Positions 27,904 to 36,624 of a DNA stretch of 64,000 nt are shown here, piece after piece. Positions within the stretch are counted from its first letter, which is position 1. Each line of letters starts with the position of its first letter. Below the pieces are notes generated by a model that was not told the origin of the DNA, ran no database searches, and worked only from the letters and a program-made list of their open reading frames with translations. Position numbers and translations under genes: made by a program. This DNA is from Candidatus Mycobacterium wuenschmannii (lineage in GTDB: Bacteria > Actinomycetota > Actinomycetes > Mycobacteriales > Mycobacteriaceae): NCBI RefSeq assembly GCF_030252325.1, contig NZ_CP126981.1:1178001-1242000 (forward strand), given 5' to 3'.

Positions 27904-30315
27904 ATGCCAGACGACCTGCTCGCATCGCTGCGGGTGCTCGACCTGTGCGACGACGACGGCGACGCCGTCACCCGACTGCTTGCCGACTTCGGCGCCGACG
28001 TCGTGAAGGTGGAACCACCCGGCGGCAGCCCGTCGCGCACCCGGCGCCCGACGCTGCGCGGCACCGGCGTGCGGTTCGCGCTGCACAACGCGAACAAGCG
28101 CAGCGCGGTGCTCGACCCGGCCAGCCCGGACGACCGGGAGCGGCTGATCGAACTCGCCGGCGACGCCGACATCGTCGTCGACAGCGGATTCCCCGGGCAG
28201 GCCGCGAGCTACGGAACCTCGTGCGAGGAGTTGGCCGACCGGTTCCCGCATCTGGTGACGCTGTCGGTCACCGACTTCGGCCGGACCGGCCCGCGCGCGT
28301 CGTGGCGGGCGACCGACCCGGTGCTCTACGCGCTGTCCGGGGCACTGTCCCGGTCCGGCCCCACCACTGGCACACCGGTTTTCCCGCCGGACGGGATCGC
28401 CTCTGCGACTGCGGCCGTGCAGGCCGCATGGGCCGCGCTGGCCGCCTATTACCACCGGTTACGTTGTGGCACAGGCGATTATATCGACTTCTCCCGGTTT
28501 GAGTCCGTTGTGATGGCGCTCGACCCGGCGTTCGGAGCGCACGGTCAGGCCGCGGCGGGCGTGCGGCATCCCGACCGGTGGCGCGGCCGCCCGAAGAACC
28601 AGGACGCCTACCCGATCTACACCTGCAAGGACGGCCACGTCCGGCTGTGCGTGATGTCGCCGCGACAGTGGCACGGGCTGCGGCGCTGGCTGGGGGAGCC
28701 CGCGGAGTTCCAGGACCCCAGGTTCGACGTGATCGCGGCGCGCTTCAAGGCGTGGCCGCAGATCGGCACGCTAGTGCAAGAGCTTTTCGCCGACCAGACG
28801 ATGAAAACGCTTGTTGCCGAGGGACAATCGCATGGAGTGGCGATCTCCGCGGTGCTCGACCCGGCACAGATCCTGGCATCGGAACACTTCCTGGAGGTCG
28901 GCGCCGTCACCGACGCCGAGTTAGTCCCCGGCGTGCACAGCACCATTCCGACCGGCTACTACTCGGTGGATGGTCAGCACATCGGCTTTCGCACACCCGC
29001 CCCGCCCGTCGGTCGCGACGACGCGCGCTGGGCCGCAGGCTCAACGACGATCACCGCGCCCGCCGCCTCCGGTCCGCGACCCTTCGACGGCCTACGCATT
29101 ATCGACCTCGGCATCATCGTCGCCGGCGGCGAATTGAGCCGCCTGTTCGGCGATCTCGGAGCCGAGGTCATCAAGGTCGAGAGCGCGGCCTATCCGGACG
29201 GGCTGCGCCAGGCCCGGGTCGGCGACGCCATGAGCGAATCCTTCGCCTGGACGCATCGCAACAATCGGGCGTTCGGCGTCGACCTGCGCAGCGACGCCGG
29301 CAAGCGGGTCTTCGGCGAGATGGTGGCGGGAGCCGACGCGGTGTTTGCCAACTTCAAACCGGGAACGCTTGCCGCACTGGGCTTTCCGTACGACGCCCTG
29401 CGGTCGCTGAATCCGCGCGTGGTGCTGGCGGAAAGCAGCGCCTTCGGCGACCGAGGCCCGTGGAGCAACCGACTCGGGTATGGACCGCTGGTGCGTGCCA
29501 CCGCGGGCGTGAGCAAGCTCTGGACGGACCCGCACGCGACATCCGACGACGCCGGATCCCGTCACCAGTTCTACGACGCGACAACGGTTTTCCCCGATCA
29601 CGTGGTCGGACGGATCACGGCGGTCGGGGCGCTGGCCGCGCTGATCCACCGTGACCGAACGGGCCAGGGGGCGCGCGTGCACGTCTCGCAAGCCGAGGCC
29701 GTCGTCAATCAACTGGACGTCCGCTACGTCACCGACTCGGCACGGACCGACGATGCCGCTGGACTGCGCGACGACACCAGTGTGCACGAGGTGTTCCCCT
29801 GTGCGGGTGACGACGAGTGGTGCGCGGTCTCGATCCGCACTGACGACGACTGGCATTCGGTCACAAAGGTTCTCGACGTGGGCGAGCTGGCCGACGATGC
29901 CCGATTCGTGACCGGTGAGGCGCGGCAGCAGCATCGCGTCGAGCTGATCCAACGTCTGTCGGCGTGGACGCGCGACCGCACCCCGCAGCAGGTTGCCGAT
30001 GCTCTGCAGTCGGCGGGCGTTCCGGCCGGTCAGATGAATCGTCCGCCCGACATCCTGGAAGACCCGCAGCTATGCGAGCGAAAGTTGTTCAGCGACATGC
30101 GTCATCCGCTGTTCGACAACGTCCTGCCGGCCGAGACCGGCCCGGCGCCGTTTCGGCACATCCCGCCGGCACCGCAGCGCCCGGCCCCGTTGCCCGGGCA
30201 GGACACTCGCGACATCTGCCGCACGGTGCTCGGCATGAGCGACGACGAAACCGAACAATTGATCCATGACGGGGTGCTGTTCGCATCCACCGATATCGCG
30301 GAAGGTCCTGCTTGA
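27904..30315 (+). CDS. Double CaiB/BaiF-type CoA-transferase (Rv1866-like)
   Basis: 803 residues made of two family III CoA-transferase modules fused head to tail. The first (1-370) has VLDLCDDDGDAVTRLLADFGADVVKVEPPGGSPSR and FSRFESVVMALDPAFG; the second (about 385-800) has IIDLGIIVAGGELSRLFGDLGAEVIKVESAAYPDGL and NFKPGTLAALGFPYDALRSLNPRVV. The catalytic aspartate region in the second module reads FYDATTVFPDHVVG. It moves CoA between carboxylic acids. It overlaps the next gene by the TGATG junction, and the pair matches Rv1866-Rv1867. The start is ATG at 27904; an upstream TTG is ignored. Confidence 0.9.
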   Translation: MPDDLLASLRVLDLCDDDGDAVTRLLADFGADVVKVEPPGGSPSRTRRPTLRGTGVRFALHNANKRSAVLDPASPDDRERLIELAGDADIVVDSGFPGQAASYGTSCEELADRFPHLVTLSVTDFGRTGPRASWRATDPVLYALSGALSRSGPTTGTPVFPPDGIASATAAVQAAWAALAAYYHRLRCGTGDYIDFSRFESVVMALDPAFGAHGQAAAGVRHPDRWRGRPKNQDAYPIYTCKDGHVRLCVMSPRQWHGLRRWLGEPAEFQDPRFDVIAARFKAWPQIGTLVQELFADQTMKTLVAEGQSHGVAISAVLDPAQILASEHFLEVGAVTDAELVPGVHSTIPTGYYSVDGQHIGFRTPAPPVGRDDARWAAGSTTITAPAASGPRPFDGLRIIDLGIIVAGGELSRLFGDLGAEVIKVESAAYPDGLRQARVGDAMSESFAWTHRNNRAFGVDLRSDAGKRVFGEMVAGADAVFANFKPGTLAALGFPYDALRSLNPRVVLAESSAFGDRGPWSNRLGYGPLVRATAGVSKLWTDPHATSDDAGSRHQFYDATTVFPDHVVGRITAVGALAALIHRDRTGQGARVHVSQAEAVVNQLDVRYVTDSARTDDAAGLRDDTSVHEVFPCAGDDEWCAVSIRTDDDWHSVTKVLDVGELADDARFVTGEARQQHRVELIQRLSAWTRDRTPQQVADALQSAGVPAGQMNRPPDILEDPQLCERKLFSDMRHPLFDNVLPAETGPAPFRHIPPAPQRPAPLPGQDTRDICRTVLGMSDDETEQLIHDGVLFASTDIAEGPA

Positions 30316-31793
30316 TGCCCGTCAATCCCAGAACGCCGGTGCTGGTCGCCCACGGCCAGATCAATCATCGCGACTCGGCGCTCGACGACGTCGAACCGGT
30401 CGACCTGATGGTCGCCGCGGCCCGCGAGGCGGCCGATACGCGCGTGCTGGAGGCGATCGACTCGATCCGGGTGGTCAACCTGCTGTCGGTGTACTACCGC
30501 GACCCGGCATTGCTGCTGGGTCAACGCCTCGGCCTCGGGAAGTTCACCACCAAATACAGCGGCATCGGCGGCAACGTCCCGCAGACGCTGGTCAACCGCG
30601 CCTGTGCCGACATCCAGCAGGGCCGCGCCGAAGTGATTCTGGTGGCCGGCGCGGAGATGTGGCGCACGCGCCAGCAACGCCGCAAAGAGGGCCAACGGCT
30701 GACCGCCACGGCGCAGGACGACGCGGTGCCGCTGCCCGAGGGCAGCGACGAGAACGTACCGATGGCCGGCGATGCCGAGATCCGCATCAAGCTGGACCGC
30801 CCGGCCTTCATCTACCCGATGTTCGAGGAGGCGCTGCGGATCAGCGCGGGGGAGTCGGTCGACGACCACCGTCTGCGCATCAGCACCCTCTGGGCGCGGT
30901 TCAGTGAGATCGCGGCGCACAACCCGAACGCCTGGATCCGCACGCCGGCTACCGCCGAGGAGATCGCGCAGCCCAGCGCGTCGAACCGGATGATCAGCTG
31001 GCCGTACACCAAGCTGATGAACTCCAACAACATGGTCGACCAGGGTGCCGCCCTGATCCTGACGTCGGTGGAGGCCGCCACCCGGTTGGGCATTCCGACC
31101 GATCGGTGGGTGTTCCCGTACGCGGGAACTGATGCGCACGACACCTACTCCATCAGCGAGCGGGCTGAGCTGCACCGATCGCCGTCCATCCGGATCGGTG
31201 GCAAGCGCGCGCTGGAGCTGGCGGGGCTGGGCATCGACGAGATGGACTACGTCGACCTGTACTCCTGCTTCCCGTCGGCGGTGCAGGTGGCGGCCAACGA
31301 ACTCGGGCTGCCGTCCGACGACCCGGCCCGGCCGTTGACCGTCACCGGCGGGCTGACGTTCGCCGGTGGCCCGTGGAACAACTACGTCGCGCACTCGATT
31401 GCGACGATGGCCCAGCTGCTCACCGAGAACCCAGGCCGCCACGGCCTGATCACCGCCAACGGCGGCTATCTGACCAAACACAGCTTCGGGGTGTACGGCA
31501 CCGAGCCGCCGAAGACCGAATTCCGTTGGGAGGACGTCCAACCCGCGGTGGACAGGGAGCCGACTCGAACGGCGGCGGTCGAGTGGGAAGGCGTCGGCAC
31601 GGTCGAGTCGTGGACGACGCCGTTCGACCGGGACGGTCAACCAGAGAAGGCGTTCCTGTCGGTACGCACCCCCGACGAGCGGCGCACGCTGGCCCTGATC
31701 AGCGACCCCTCGGCGGCCGCGCAAACGGTCAACGAGGACATCGGCGGCGCCAAGGTCACCGTCCATGCCGACGGGTCGGCCACGTTGCAATGA
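30315..31793 (+). CDS. Thiolase-family acetyl-CoA acetyltransferase-like protein (Rv1867-like)
   Basis: 492 residues. Thiolase-superfamily fold of the long mycobacterial type: ALDDVEPVDLMVAAAREAADTRVLE, KYSGIGGNVPQTLVNRACADIQQGRAEVILVAGAEMW, DEMDYVDLYSCFPSAVQVAANELGL (cysteine in the catalytic loop), and TANGGYLTKHSFGVYGTEPP. The first nucleophile Cys of ordinary thiolases is not obvious at the N-terminal position (GNVPQTLVNRAC), so the reaction may be a different acyl transfer. ATG at 30315 overlaps the stop of the CoA-transferase gene. Confidence 0.85.
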   Translation: MPVNPRTPVLVAHGQINHRDSALDDVEPVDLMVAAAREAADTRVLEAIDSIRVVNLLSVYYRDPALLLGQRLGLGKFTTKYSGIGGNVPQTLVNRACADIQQGRAEVILVAGAEMWRTRQQRRKEGQRLTATAQDDAVPLPEGSDENVPMAGDAEIRIKLDRPAFIYPMFEEALRISAGESVDDHRLRISTLWARFSEIAAHNPNAWIRTPATAEEIAQPSASNRMISWPYTKLMNSNNMVDQGAALILTSVEAATRLGIPTDRWVFPYAGTDAHDTYSISERAELHRSPSIRIGGKRALELAGLGIDEMDYVDLYSCFPSAVQVAANELGLPSDDPARPLTVTGGLTFAGGPWNNYVAHSIATMAQLLTENPGRHGLITANGGYLTKHSFGVYGTEPPKTEFRWEDVQPAVDREPTRTAAVEWEGVGTVESWTTPFDRDGQPEKAFLSVRTPDERRTLALISDPSAAAQTVNEDIGGAKVTVHADGSATLQ

Positions 31794-31881
31794 GTTAACG
31801 GGGTTAGCTGAAAGCTTCCTGGGAACCCCTACCGGCGACTATTGTCTGTCAATCGACTAGACGCCGTGGAGGTGCTCGGGC

Positions 31882-33975
31882 GTGCGGATCCTGCTGACCG
31901 GCGTCACCGGTGTGCTCGGGCGCGCCACGGCCCGGCAACTGGTCGCTGCCGGCCACGCCGTCACCGGCATCGCGGCCCACCCACACGAGAACCTGCATCC
32001 CGAGGTCGACTTCGTCTGCGCAGCGCTGGGCGATCCGGTGTTGCAGCGGCTGGCCAACGCCGCCGACGTGGTGCTGCATCTCGCCCCGATCGAACCGGGT
32101 ACGCCCGGCAGCGTCGGTATCGACGGTCTGGTCCGGGTGTCGCACGCGGCCGCACGGGCGGGCGCTCGACTGATCTATGTGTCCGCCGCGTCGGGAGAGC
32201 CGACGCTGTACGGGCAGGCCGAGACGCTGGTGGACAGCGGTTGGGCGCCGAGCCTGGTCGTGCGAATCGCGCCGCTGGTGGGGCGTCAGCTCGACTGGAT
32301 GGTCTGCCGGACCGTCGCAGGCCTGCTCACTGGCAAGAGCGCGGCCGCCCCGGTACGGATATTGCACGTCGACGATCTGCTTCGGTTCCTGGTGCTCGCG
32401 GTCGCGACCAATCGCACCGGCATCGTCGACCTGGCCAGCCCGGACGCCGTAGATGTCGCTGCCGCGCGCGGATTGTTGCGACCTGGCGGGCAACGTGCGC
32501 CGCGGACCCGCCGGCCGGGTTGGGCGCAGCCGGCACCGGACCTCGACCTCGCGGAGCTGCAGGACTCGTGGCGGTTCGAATTCGGTTGGCCGACAACCGA
32601 TGCCATTGCCGACACCGGCCGCGGACTGGCGGGCCGAAAGCTCGTCGGCGCGGGCGCCGGAGCCCTGCCCGGGCATCTGCCACTGCCGGTCGAGGTCGTC
32701 CCGCCGATCGAGCCGTGGGATGGCGCGCCCCTGCGCTGCGCGTCGCCGGACGAGCAGGAAGGCGAGTTCGACGACCGGGTCGATCCCCGCTTCCCGGTCT
32801 TCAGCGCTGCCCCGCTGGCCGCGACGCTGCCCGGTCCGCTGACGCCGATGACGCTCGACGTCCAACTCAGCGGGCTGCGCGCGGCCGCGCGGGTGGTTGC
32901 CCCGCTACTGGCCTCCGGGGACGCCGTCGCCGCCGAATGGGGGAGCAGAGCGATCGCGGTTTTCGGTCACCGCCCCTACATCGGCGTCTCGACGAGCGCG
33001 ATCGCGGCCCAGCAGCTTCCCGGCTGGGACGTCGACAAGGTGATGCGTGCGGCCCTGGGCGAGTCGTCGGTCGAATCGCTGTTCCCGCACGGCCGCCCGC
33101 CGAACGGTGGTGCACTGGGCTCCGCGGCCGCCAAGGCGATCGTCCTCAAGCGGGCGTTGGCGTCGCTGCGGCACCTGAAGACCGACACCCAGGCTTACCT
33201 CGCGGCGGCGGCCTCCGAGCATCGCGCTGCGGCGCAACTGAATTCTCTGCCGAACGCCCAGCTCCAAACACGGGTGCGGCTGTTGCGCGACCGGATCCAC
33301 CAGGGCTGGGCACTGACCGGGCTGTGGCTCATCGACAGCGGTGTCACCGCGGCGACCGTGGAACGACGCGGCGTCCACGTCGCGGTCGCGGGCATCGGCG
33401 CCCTCCTCGACAGCGATGCCGTCGGCGCCACGACCTCTTCGCTGGCGGCGTTGATCCGCAACGACTCCCGGGCGTGTGCGCGAGCCATCGACGGCAACCT
33501 CGACGGCGTCGTGGCCGAATCACCAAGCGCCGGCGCGGCCTTCGCCGCGGCGATCGACCGCATCGGGCATCGCGGTCCGGGCGAGGTCGAGTTGGCGAAT
33601 CTGATGATCGGCGACGACCCGACGATCCTGCTCGCCGCCGCCGGGCGCGAGGCGACGGAACTTTCGCAGCGGCCGGTCCCGATCAACAACGAGGCGAAGC
33701 TTTCGGAGCGGCTGGCGGCCAGCGCCCGCGCATCCCGGGAGTCGGCCTACGACGCCACCATCCGATACACCCATGAGTTACGAATGACGTTGCGCGAACT
33801 GGGCTCACGGCTCGCGGCCGAGGAAGTCATCGACGTCGCCGGCGAGATCTTCTACCTGACGTGCGACGAGGTGGTCACTGTCCCGTCAGATGCCCGCCTG
33901 CGAATCAAGCGCCGCCGCGCCGAGCGGGAGCGGTTCCAGGGACTCCGCCTGCCCGACGTCATCACCGTCAGCTGA
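31882..33975 (+). CDS. Fusion of NAD-epimerase-like domain and PEP-synthase-like helical region (Rv1868-like)
   Basis: 697 residues. The N-terminus (1-220) is an extended-SDR Rossmann domain (ILLTGVTGVLGRATARQLV, then LIYVSAASGEPTLYGQAE), with the Y of YxxxK present but the K absent. The C-terminal half carries LRDRIHQGWALTGLWLI, LMIGDDPTILLAAAGRE and LAAEEVIDVAGEIFYLTCDEVVTV. That last string is the linker seen before the phosphohistidine domain in PEP synthases and rifampicin phosphotransferases. Neither the ATP-grasp nor the swivelling histidine domain is present, so it is not a complete phosphotransferase. GTG start at 31882 with GGAGG nine bases upstream. Confidence 0.75.
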   Translation: MRILLTGVTGVLGRATARQLVAAGHAVTGIAAHPHENLHPEVDFVCAALGDPVLQRLANAADVVLHLAPIEPGTPGSVGIDGLVRVSHAAARAGARLIYVSAASGEPTLYGQAETLVDSGWAPSLVVRIAPLVGRQLDWMVCRTVAGLLTGKSAAAPVRILHVDDLLRFLVLAVATNRTGIVDLASPDAVDVAAARGLLRPGGQRAPRTRRPGWAQPAPDLDLAELQDSWRFEFGWPTTDAIADTGRGLAGRKLVGAGAGALPGHLPLPVEVVPPIEPWDGAPLRCASPDEQEGEFDDRVDPRFPVFSAAPLAATLPGPLTPMTLDVQLSGLRAAARVVAPLLASGDAVAAEWGSRAIAVFGHRPYIGVSTSAIAAQQLPGWDVDKVMRAALGESSVESLFPHGRPPNGGALGSAAAKAIVLKRALASLRHLKTDTQAYLAAAASEHRAAAQLNSLPNAQLQTRVRLLRDRIHQGWALTGLWLIDSGVTAATVERRGVHVAVAGIGALLDSDAVGATTSSLAALIRNDSRACARAIDGNLDGVVAESPSAGAAFAAAIDRIGHRGPGEVELANLMIGDDPTILLAAAGREATELSQRPVPINNEAKLSERLAASARASRESAYDATIRYTHELRMTLRELGSRLAAEEVIDVAGEIFYLTCDEVVTVPSDARLRIKRRRAERERFQGLRLPDVITVS

Positions 33976-35200
33976 GCGCGTCGCTCAGCGAGACCTCCGG
34001 GTCGGCCAGCTTGTCCGGATCGACCGGCTCCTTCTTATGGATCAAATTCTTGATGTCGTCGAGCGCATCCCAGATGTTGACCTGCATCCCGGCCAATACC
34101 CGATTGTCGGTGTCCAGCCAGAAGGCCACGAACTCGCGGCTGTCTTTGTCTCCGCGAAACACCACCCGCTGATAGTCCGGCGCGTGGCCGGCGTACTCCA
34201 TGCCGAGGTCGTACTGATCAGTGAAGAAGTACGGAAGTTCTTTGTATTCGCCCGGCTCGTCGAGCATTCCGGCCACCGCGACGGCGGGCTGCTTGAGCGC
34301 GTTGGCCCAGTGCTCGGTGCGAATCCGATCATCGAACAGTGGGTGCTCGGCTGCGGCGATGTCACCGACCGCAAAGATGTCCGGCGAACTGGTCCGCAGC
34401 GAGGCGTCGACCAGTATTCCGCCGTCCTCGATTGTCAGACCCGCGCGTTCCGCCAATTCGGTATTGGGTTGGGCCCCAACGGCTATCAACACCCTGTCGG
34501 CGGTGATCGTCGACCCGTCGCCGAGCTTGAGGCCGGTGGCTTTGCCGTCCTCGGTGGTGATTTCCTTGACCTCGGTATCAAGCCGCAGATCCACCCCGTG
34601 ATCGCGATGAAGCTGGGCGAACACCTTGCCGATCTCGTCCCCGACGGCACTGCTCAGCGGCACCTTGGCAGTCTCGACCACGGTGACGTCGACCCCGCGC
34701 TGGCGCGCGCTCGCAGCGACCTCCAGTCCGATCCAGCCGGCTCCGATCACCGCCAGCGACGACCCCTCCTTGAAGGTGGTGTCGAGGTTGACAGCGTCTT
34801 GGTACTTGCGCAGGTAATGCACTCCGGTCGACTCGGCACCCGGGATCGTCAGCCACCGCGCGCGCGAACCGGTGGCCAGCAGCAGCTTGTCGAAGTGCAG
34901 GGTGGTGTCGTCGGAGAGCGTGACCGTGTGGGCCGTCGGATCGATGGCGACCGCCTCGGTGTCGGTCCGCAGCTCGATCTTGTTGCTGCGGTACCACTCT
35001 GAATCGTGAACGGTGAACTCTTCGAGCGATTTCTTGCCGGCAAGAAAGTCCTTGGACAATGGCGGTCGCTCGTAGGGAAGATGCTCCTCGTCGGCCAGCA
35101 GCACAACCTTTCCGTCGAAACCTCTTTCCCGCAGTTCCTCGGCCGCCTTGGCTCCGGCGAGTCCGCCGCCCACGATGACGAAAGTTTTCGAGTCAGCCAC
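33968..35200 (-). CDS. FAD-dependent ferredoxin reductase-like enzyme (Rv1869c-like)
   Basis: 410 residues. FAD-binding VIVGGGLAGAKAAEEL at residues 8-23, NADH-binding VIGAGWIGLEVAASARQRGVDVTVVE at about 150-175, and FAVGDIAAAEHPLF near 275. The family provides electrons to P450s and ring-hydroxylating oxygenases through ferredoxin; which ferredoxin is served is unknown. GTG at 35200 lies after AGGAGCGATC, within the end of the upstream gene (eight-base overlap), so the two are coupled. It converges on Rv1868-like with an eight-base overlap. Confidence 0.92.
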   Translation of the reverse strand: MADSKTFVIVGGGLAGAKAAEELRERGFDGKVVLLADEEHLPYERPPLSKDFLAGKKSLEEFTVHDSEWYRSNKIELRTDTEAVAIDPTAHTVTLSDDTTLHFDKLLLATGSRARWLTIPGAESTGVHYLRKYQDAVNLDTTFKEGSSLAVIGAGWIGLEVAASARQRGVDVTVVETAKVPLSSAVGDEIGKVFAQLHRDHGVDLRLDTEVKEITTEDGKATGLKLGDGSTITADRVLIAVGAQPNTELAERAGLTIEDGGILVDASLRTSSPDIFAVGDIAAAEHPLFDDRIRTEHWANALKQPAVAVAGMLDEPGEYKELPYFFTDQYDLGMEYAGHAPDYQRVVFRGDKDSREFVAFWLDTDNRVLAGMQVNIWDALDDIKNLIHKKEPVDPDKLADPEVSLSDALS

Positions 35201-35843
35201 GATCGCTCCTATCTATGACTTGCTGGCGCACGTCGTCGTCGAGTGATGCTCGTACCAATGCGGCCGCGAGACGCGCATTCGATCGCGGCGCGAGGGCGCC
35301 GAGTTCTGCGGGATCTCCGGGCAGGCTTAACGATTTCGCGGTCCTAGTGGCGCGTTGGTCGAAATACGGGCGCACCCATGTCCAGACGTCCTGGACTTCG
35401 CGAAGATAGATGTCGGCGCCGGTATCGCCGATTCCCTTGAACTGCTTCAACATTCGTTTGGCGGACGCGACGTCTTCGCAGCCTCGGCGCGGAATCTCGC
35501 GCAGATCTCCGGAGTATTCGTCGACGACCCGCTGCGCCATCTCGGTGAGGCGGGTCGCGGAACTCTCGTCGTAGCGGGCGTAATGCGCACGACCGAAGGC
35601 GTCGATCATCCTGGGCCGGTCGGCCTTCAGCACCGCCTTCGGCGTCTTGAGTCCGTCGTTGAACAGTTCGCGTCCGGCTCGCATGGCAATGGTGGCGTCG
35701 ATGGGCTTACTGGCCAGCATGCACAGCACCAGAAGCTGGAAGAGCGGCATGGGTTTGTCACTGACCCGGACATTCGCCTCGCTGGCGTAGGTCGTGCCGG
35801 CGACTTTCAGCAGTCGTCGGACCACCTGCGTGTGCCGGTCCAT
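35193..35843 (-). CDS. HhH-GPD/endonuclease III-like protein (Rv1870c-like)
   Basis: 216 residues. Helical protein with a helix-hairpin-helix (LKQFKGIGDTGADIYLREVQ, about 143-162). It resembles DNA base-excision glycosylases of the EndoIII superfamily, but lacks the C-terminal four-cysteine iron-sulfur loop and a clear catalytic lysine. VLCMLASKPIDATIAMRAGRELF is the typical helical core before it. Activity is unproven. I chose the ATG at 35843 (MDRHTQVV). Confidence 0.7.
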   Translation of the reverse strand: MDRHTQVVRRLLKVAGTTYASEANVRVSDKPMPLFQLLVLCMLASKPIDATIAMRAGRELFNDGLKTPKAVLKADRPRMIDAFGRAHYARYDESSATRLTEMAQRVVDEYSGDLREIPRRGCEDVASAKRMLKQFKGIGDTGADIYLREVQDVWTWVRPYFDQRATRTAKSLSLPGDPAELGALAPRSNARLAAALVRASLDDDVRQQVIDRSDRG

Positions 35844-35885
35844 GGATGTGCGCTTACCCGTCCGCCGGGTTCGCAAACGTGCGGC

Positions 35886-36218
35886 TCATTTGGGTGGCAG
35901 CCCCCGCGCGTAGTCGGCGCCGCGGTCCACCCACGCCGCGAGTTGCCGTTTCGTCTTTACTCCGGCCGTGTCGACGCGAATCCACCCGCGGGTTTCGCGA
36001 CCGGCCATCACCATCGGGTTGACGTGGTCCCGGGCCAGGAGTTGTTCGGTCTCGTCCGGCGGAACCCGCACCATGATTCCGCCCTGCTTGCTGACGGCCA
36101 CCGCCATGTTTCCATTGATCAGGAAGGCCAGCCCGCCAAACATCCGCTTCTCGTCGACACCGCGGTTCGACGCCAACAACTCACGAACGCGCTCGGCGAG
36201 GTCGAGGTCGTAGGCCAT
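35886..36218 (-). CDS. TfoX/Sxy N-terminal-domain protein (Rv1871c-like)
   Basis: 110 residues, entirely one TfoX_N domain: AERVRELLASNRGVDEKRMFGGLAFLINGNMAVAV, VRVPPDETEQLLA and MVMAGRETRGWIRVD. It has no membrane segment and no DNA-binding C-terminal domain, so it is not a full competence regulator. It may bind a small ligand. Start ATG at 36218. It ends two bases past the next unit's stop. Confidence 0.85.
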   Translation of the reverse strand: MAYDLDLAERVRELLASNRGVDEKRMFGGLAFLINGNMAVAVSKQGGIMVRVPPDETEQLLARDHVNPMVMAGRETRGWIRVDTAGVKTKRQLAAWVDRGADYARGLPPK

Positions 36219-36220
36219 GC

Positions 36221-36610
36221 TCAGTCCAGGTCGACCCGGATGGTCAACAGGTCGCTGCCCATCAGGCGGACCAGCGCGCTGTTGACGCCGGGCAGGGTGC
36301 GCAGTCGCTCGTTGACGTCGTCACCCGGCAGCAGGTGGGCCGTGCCCGACCGCCACTTACCCCGAATCCGCACTCGCACAGCCGGATTGGCTTTGATGTT
36401 GAGCACATAATGCGAGTGCTCGCCGTGCTCGGACACCATCCAGAACTCGTTGCCGACGACGCGTCCGCCGATTGCGGTGCGCCGCGGCTCGCCGGACTTA
36501 CGCCCGGTGGTCTCCAGCATGGTCATCGGTGACCGTCGACCAACTGGATTGACCACCAGGCGTTGAGCCGTGTGAACGATGCGTCGCTTGAGCTGCTGCA
36601 GGTCGGGCAT
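36221..36610 (-). CDS. Ddn-family F420-dependent nitroreductase/quinone reductase
   Basis: 129 residues. The DDN split-barrel signature is present: MTMLETTGRKSGEPRRTAIGG at about 29-49, WMVSEHGEHSHYVLNIKANPAVRVRIRGKW and the short C-terminal helix. These proteins use reduced F420 to reduce quinones or nitro compounds and are often peripheral to the membrane. AGGAG lies six bases before the ATG at 36610. The IS110 element ends only about ten bases upstream of the ATG, so the native promoter has been displaced. Confidence 0.85.
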   Translation of the reverse strand: MPDLQQLKRRIVHTAQRLVVNPVGRRSPMTMLETTGRKSGEPRRTAIGGRVVGNEFWMVSEHGEHSHYVLNIKANPAVRVRIRGKWRSGTAHLLPGDDVNERLRTLPGVNSALVRLMGSDLLTIRVDLD

Positions 36611-36624
36611 GCGTTTCTCCTATG

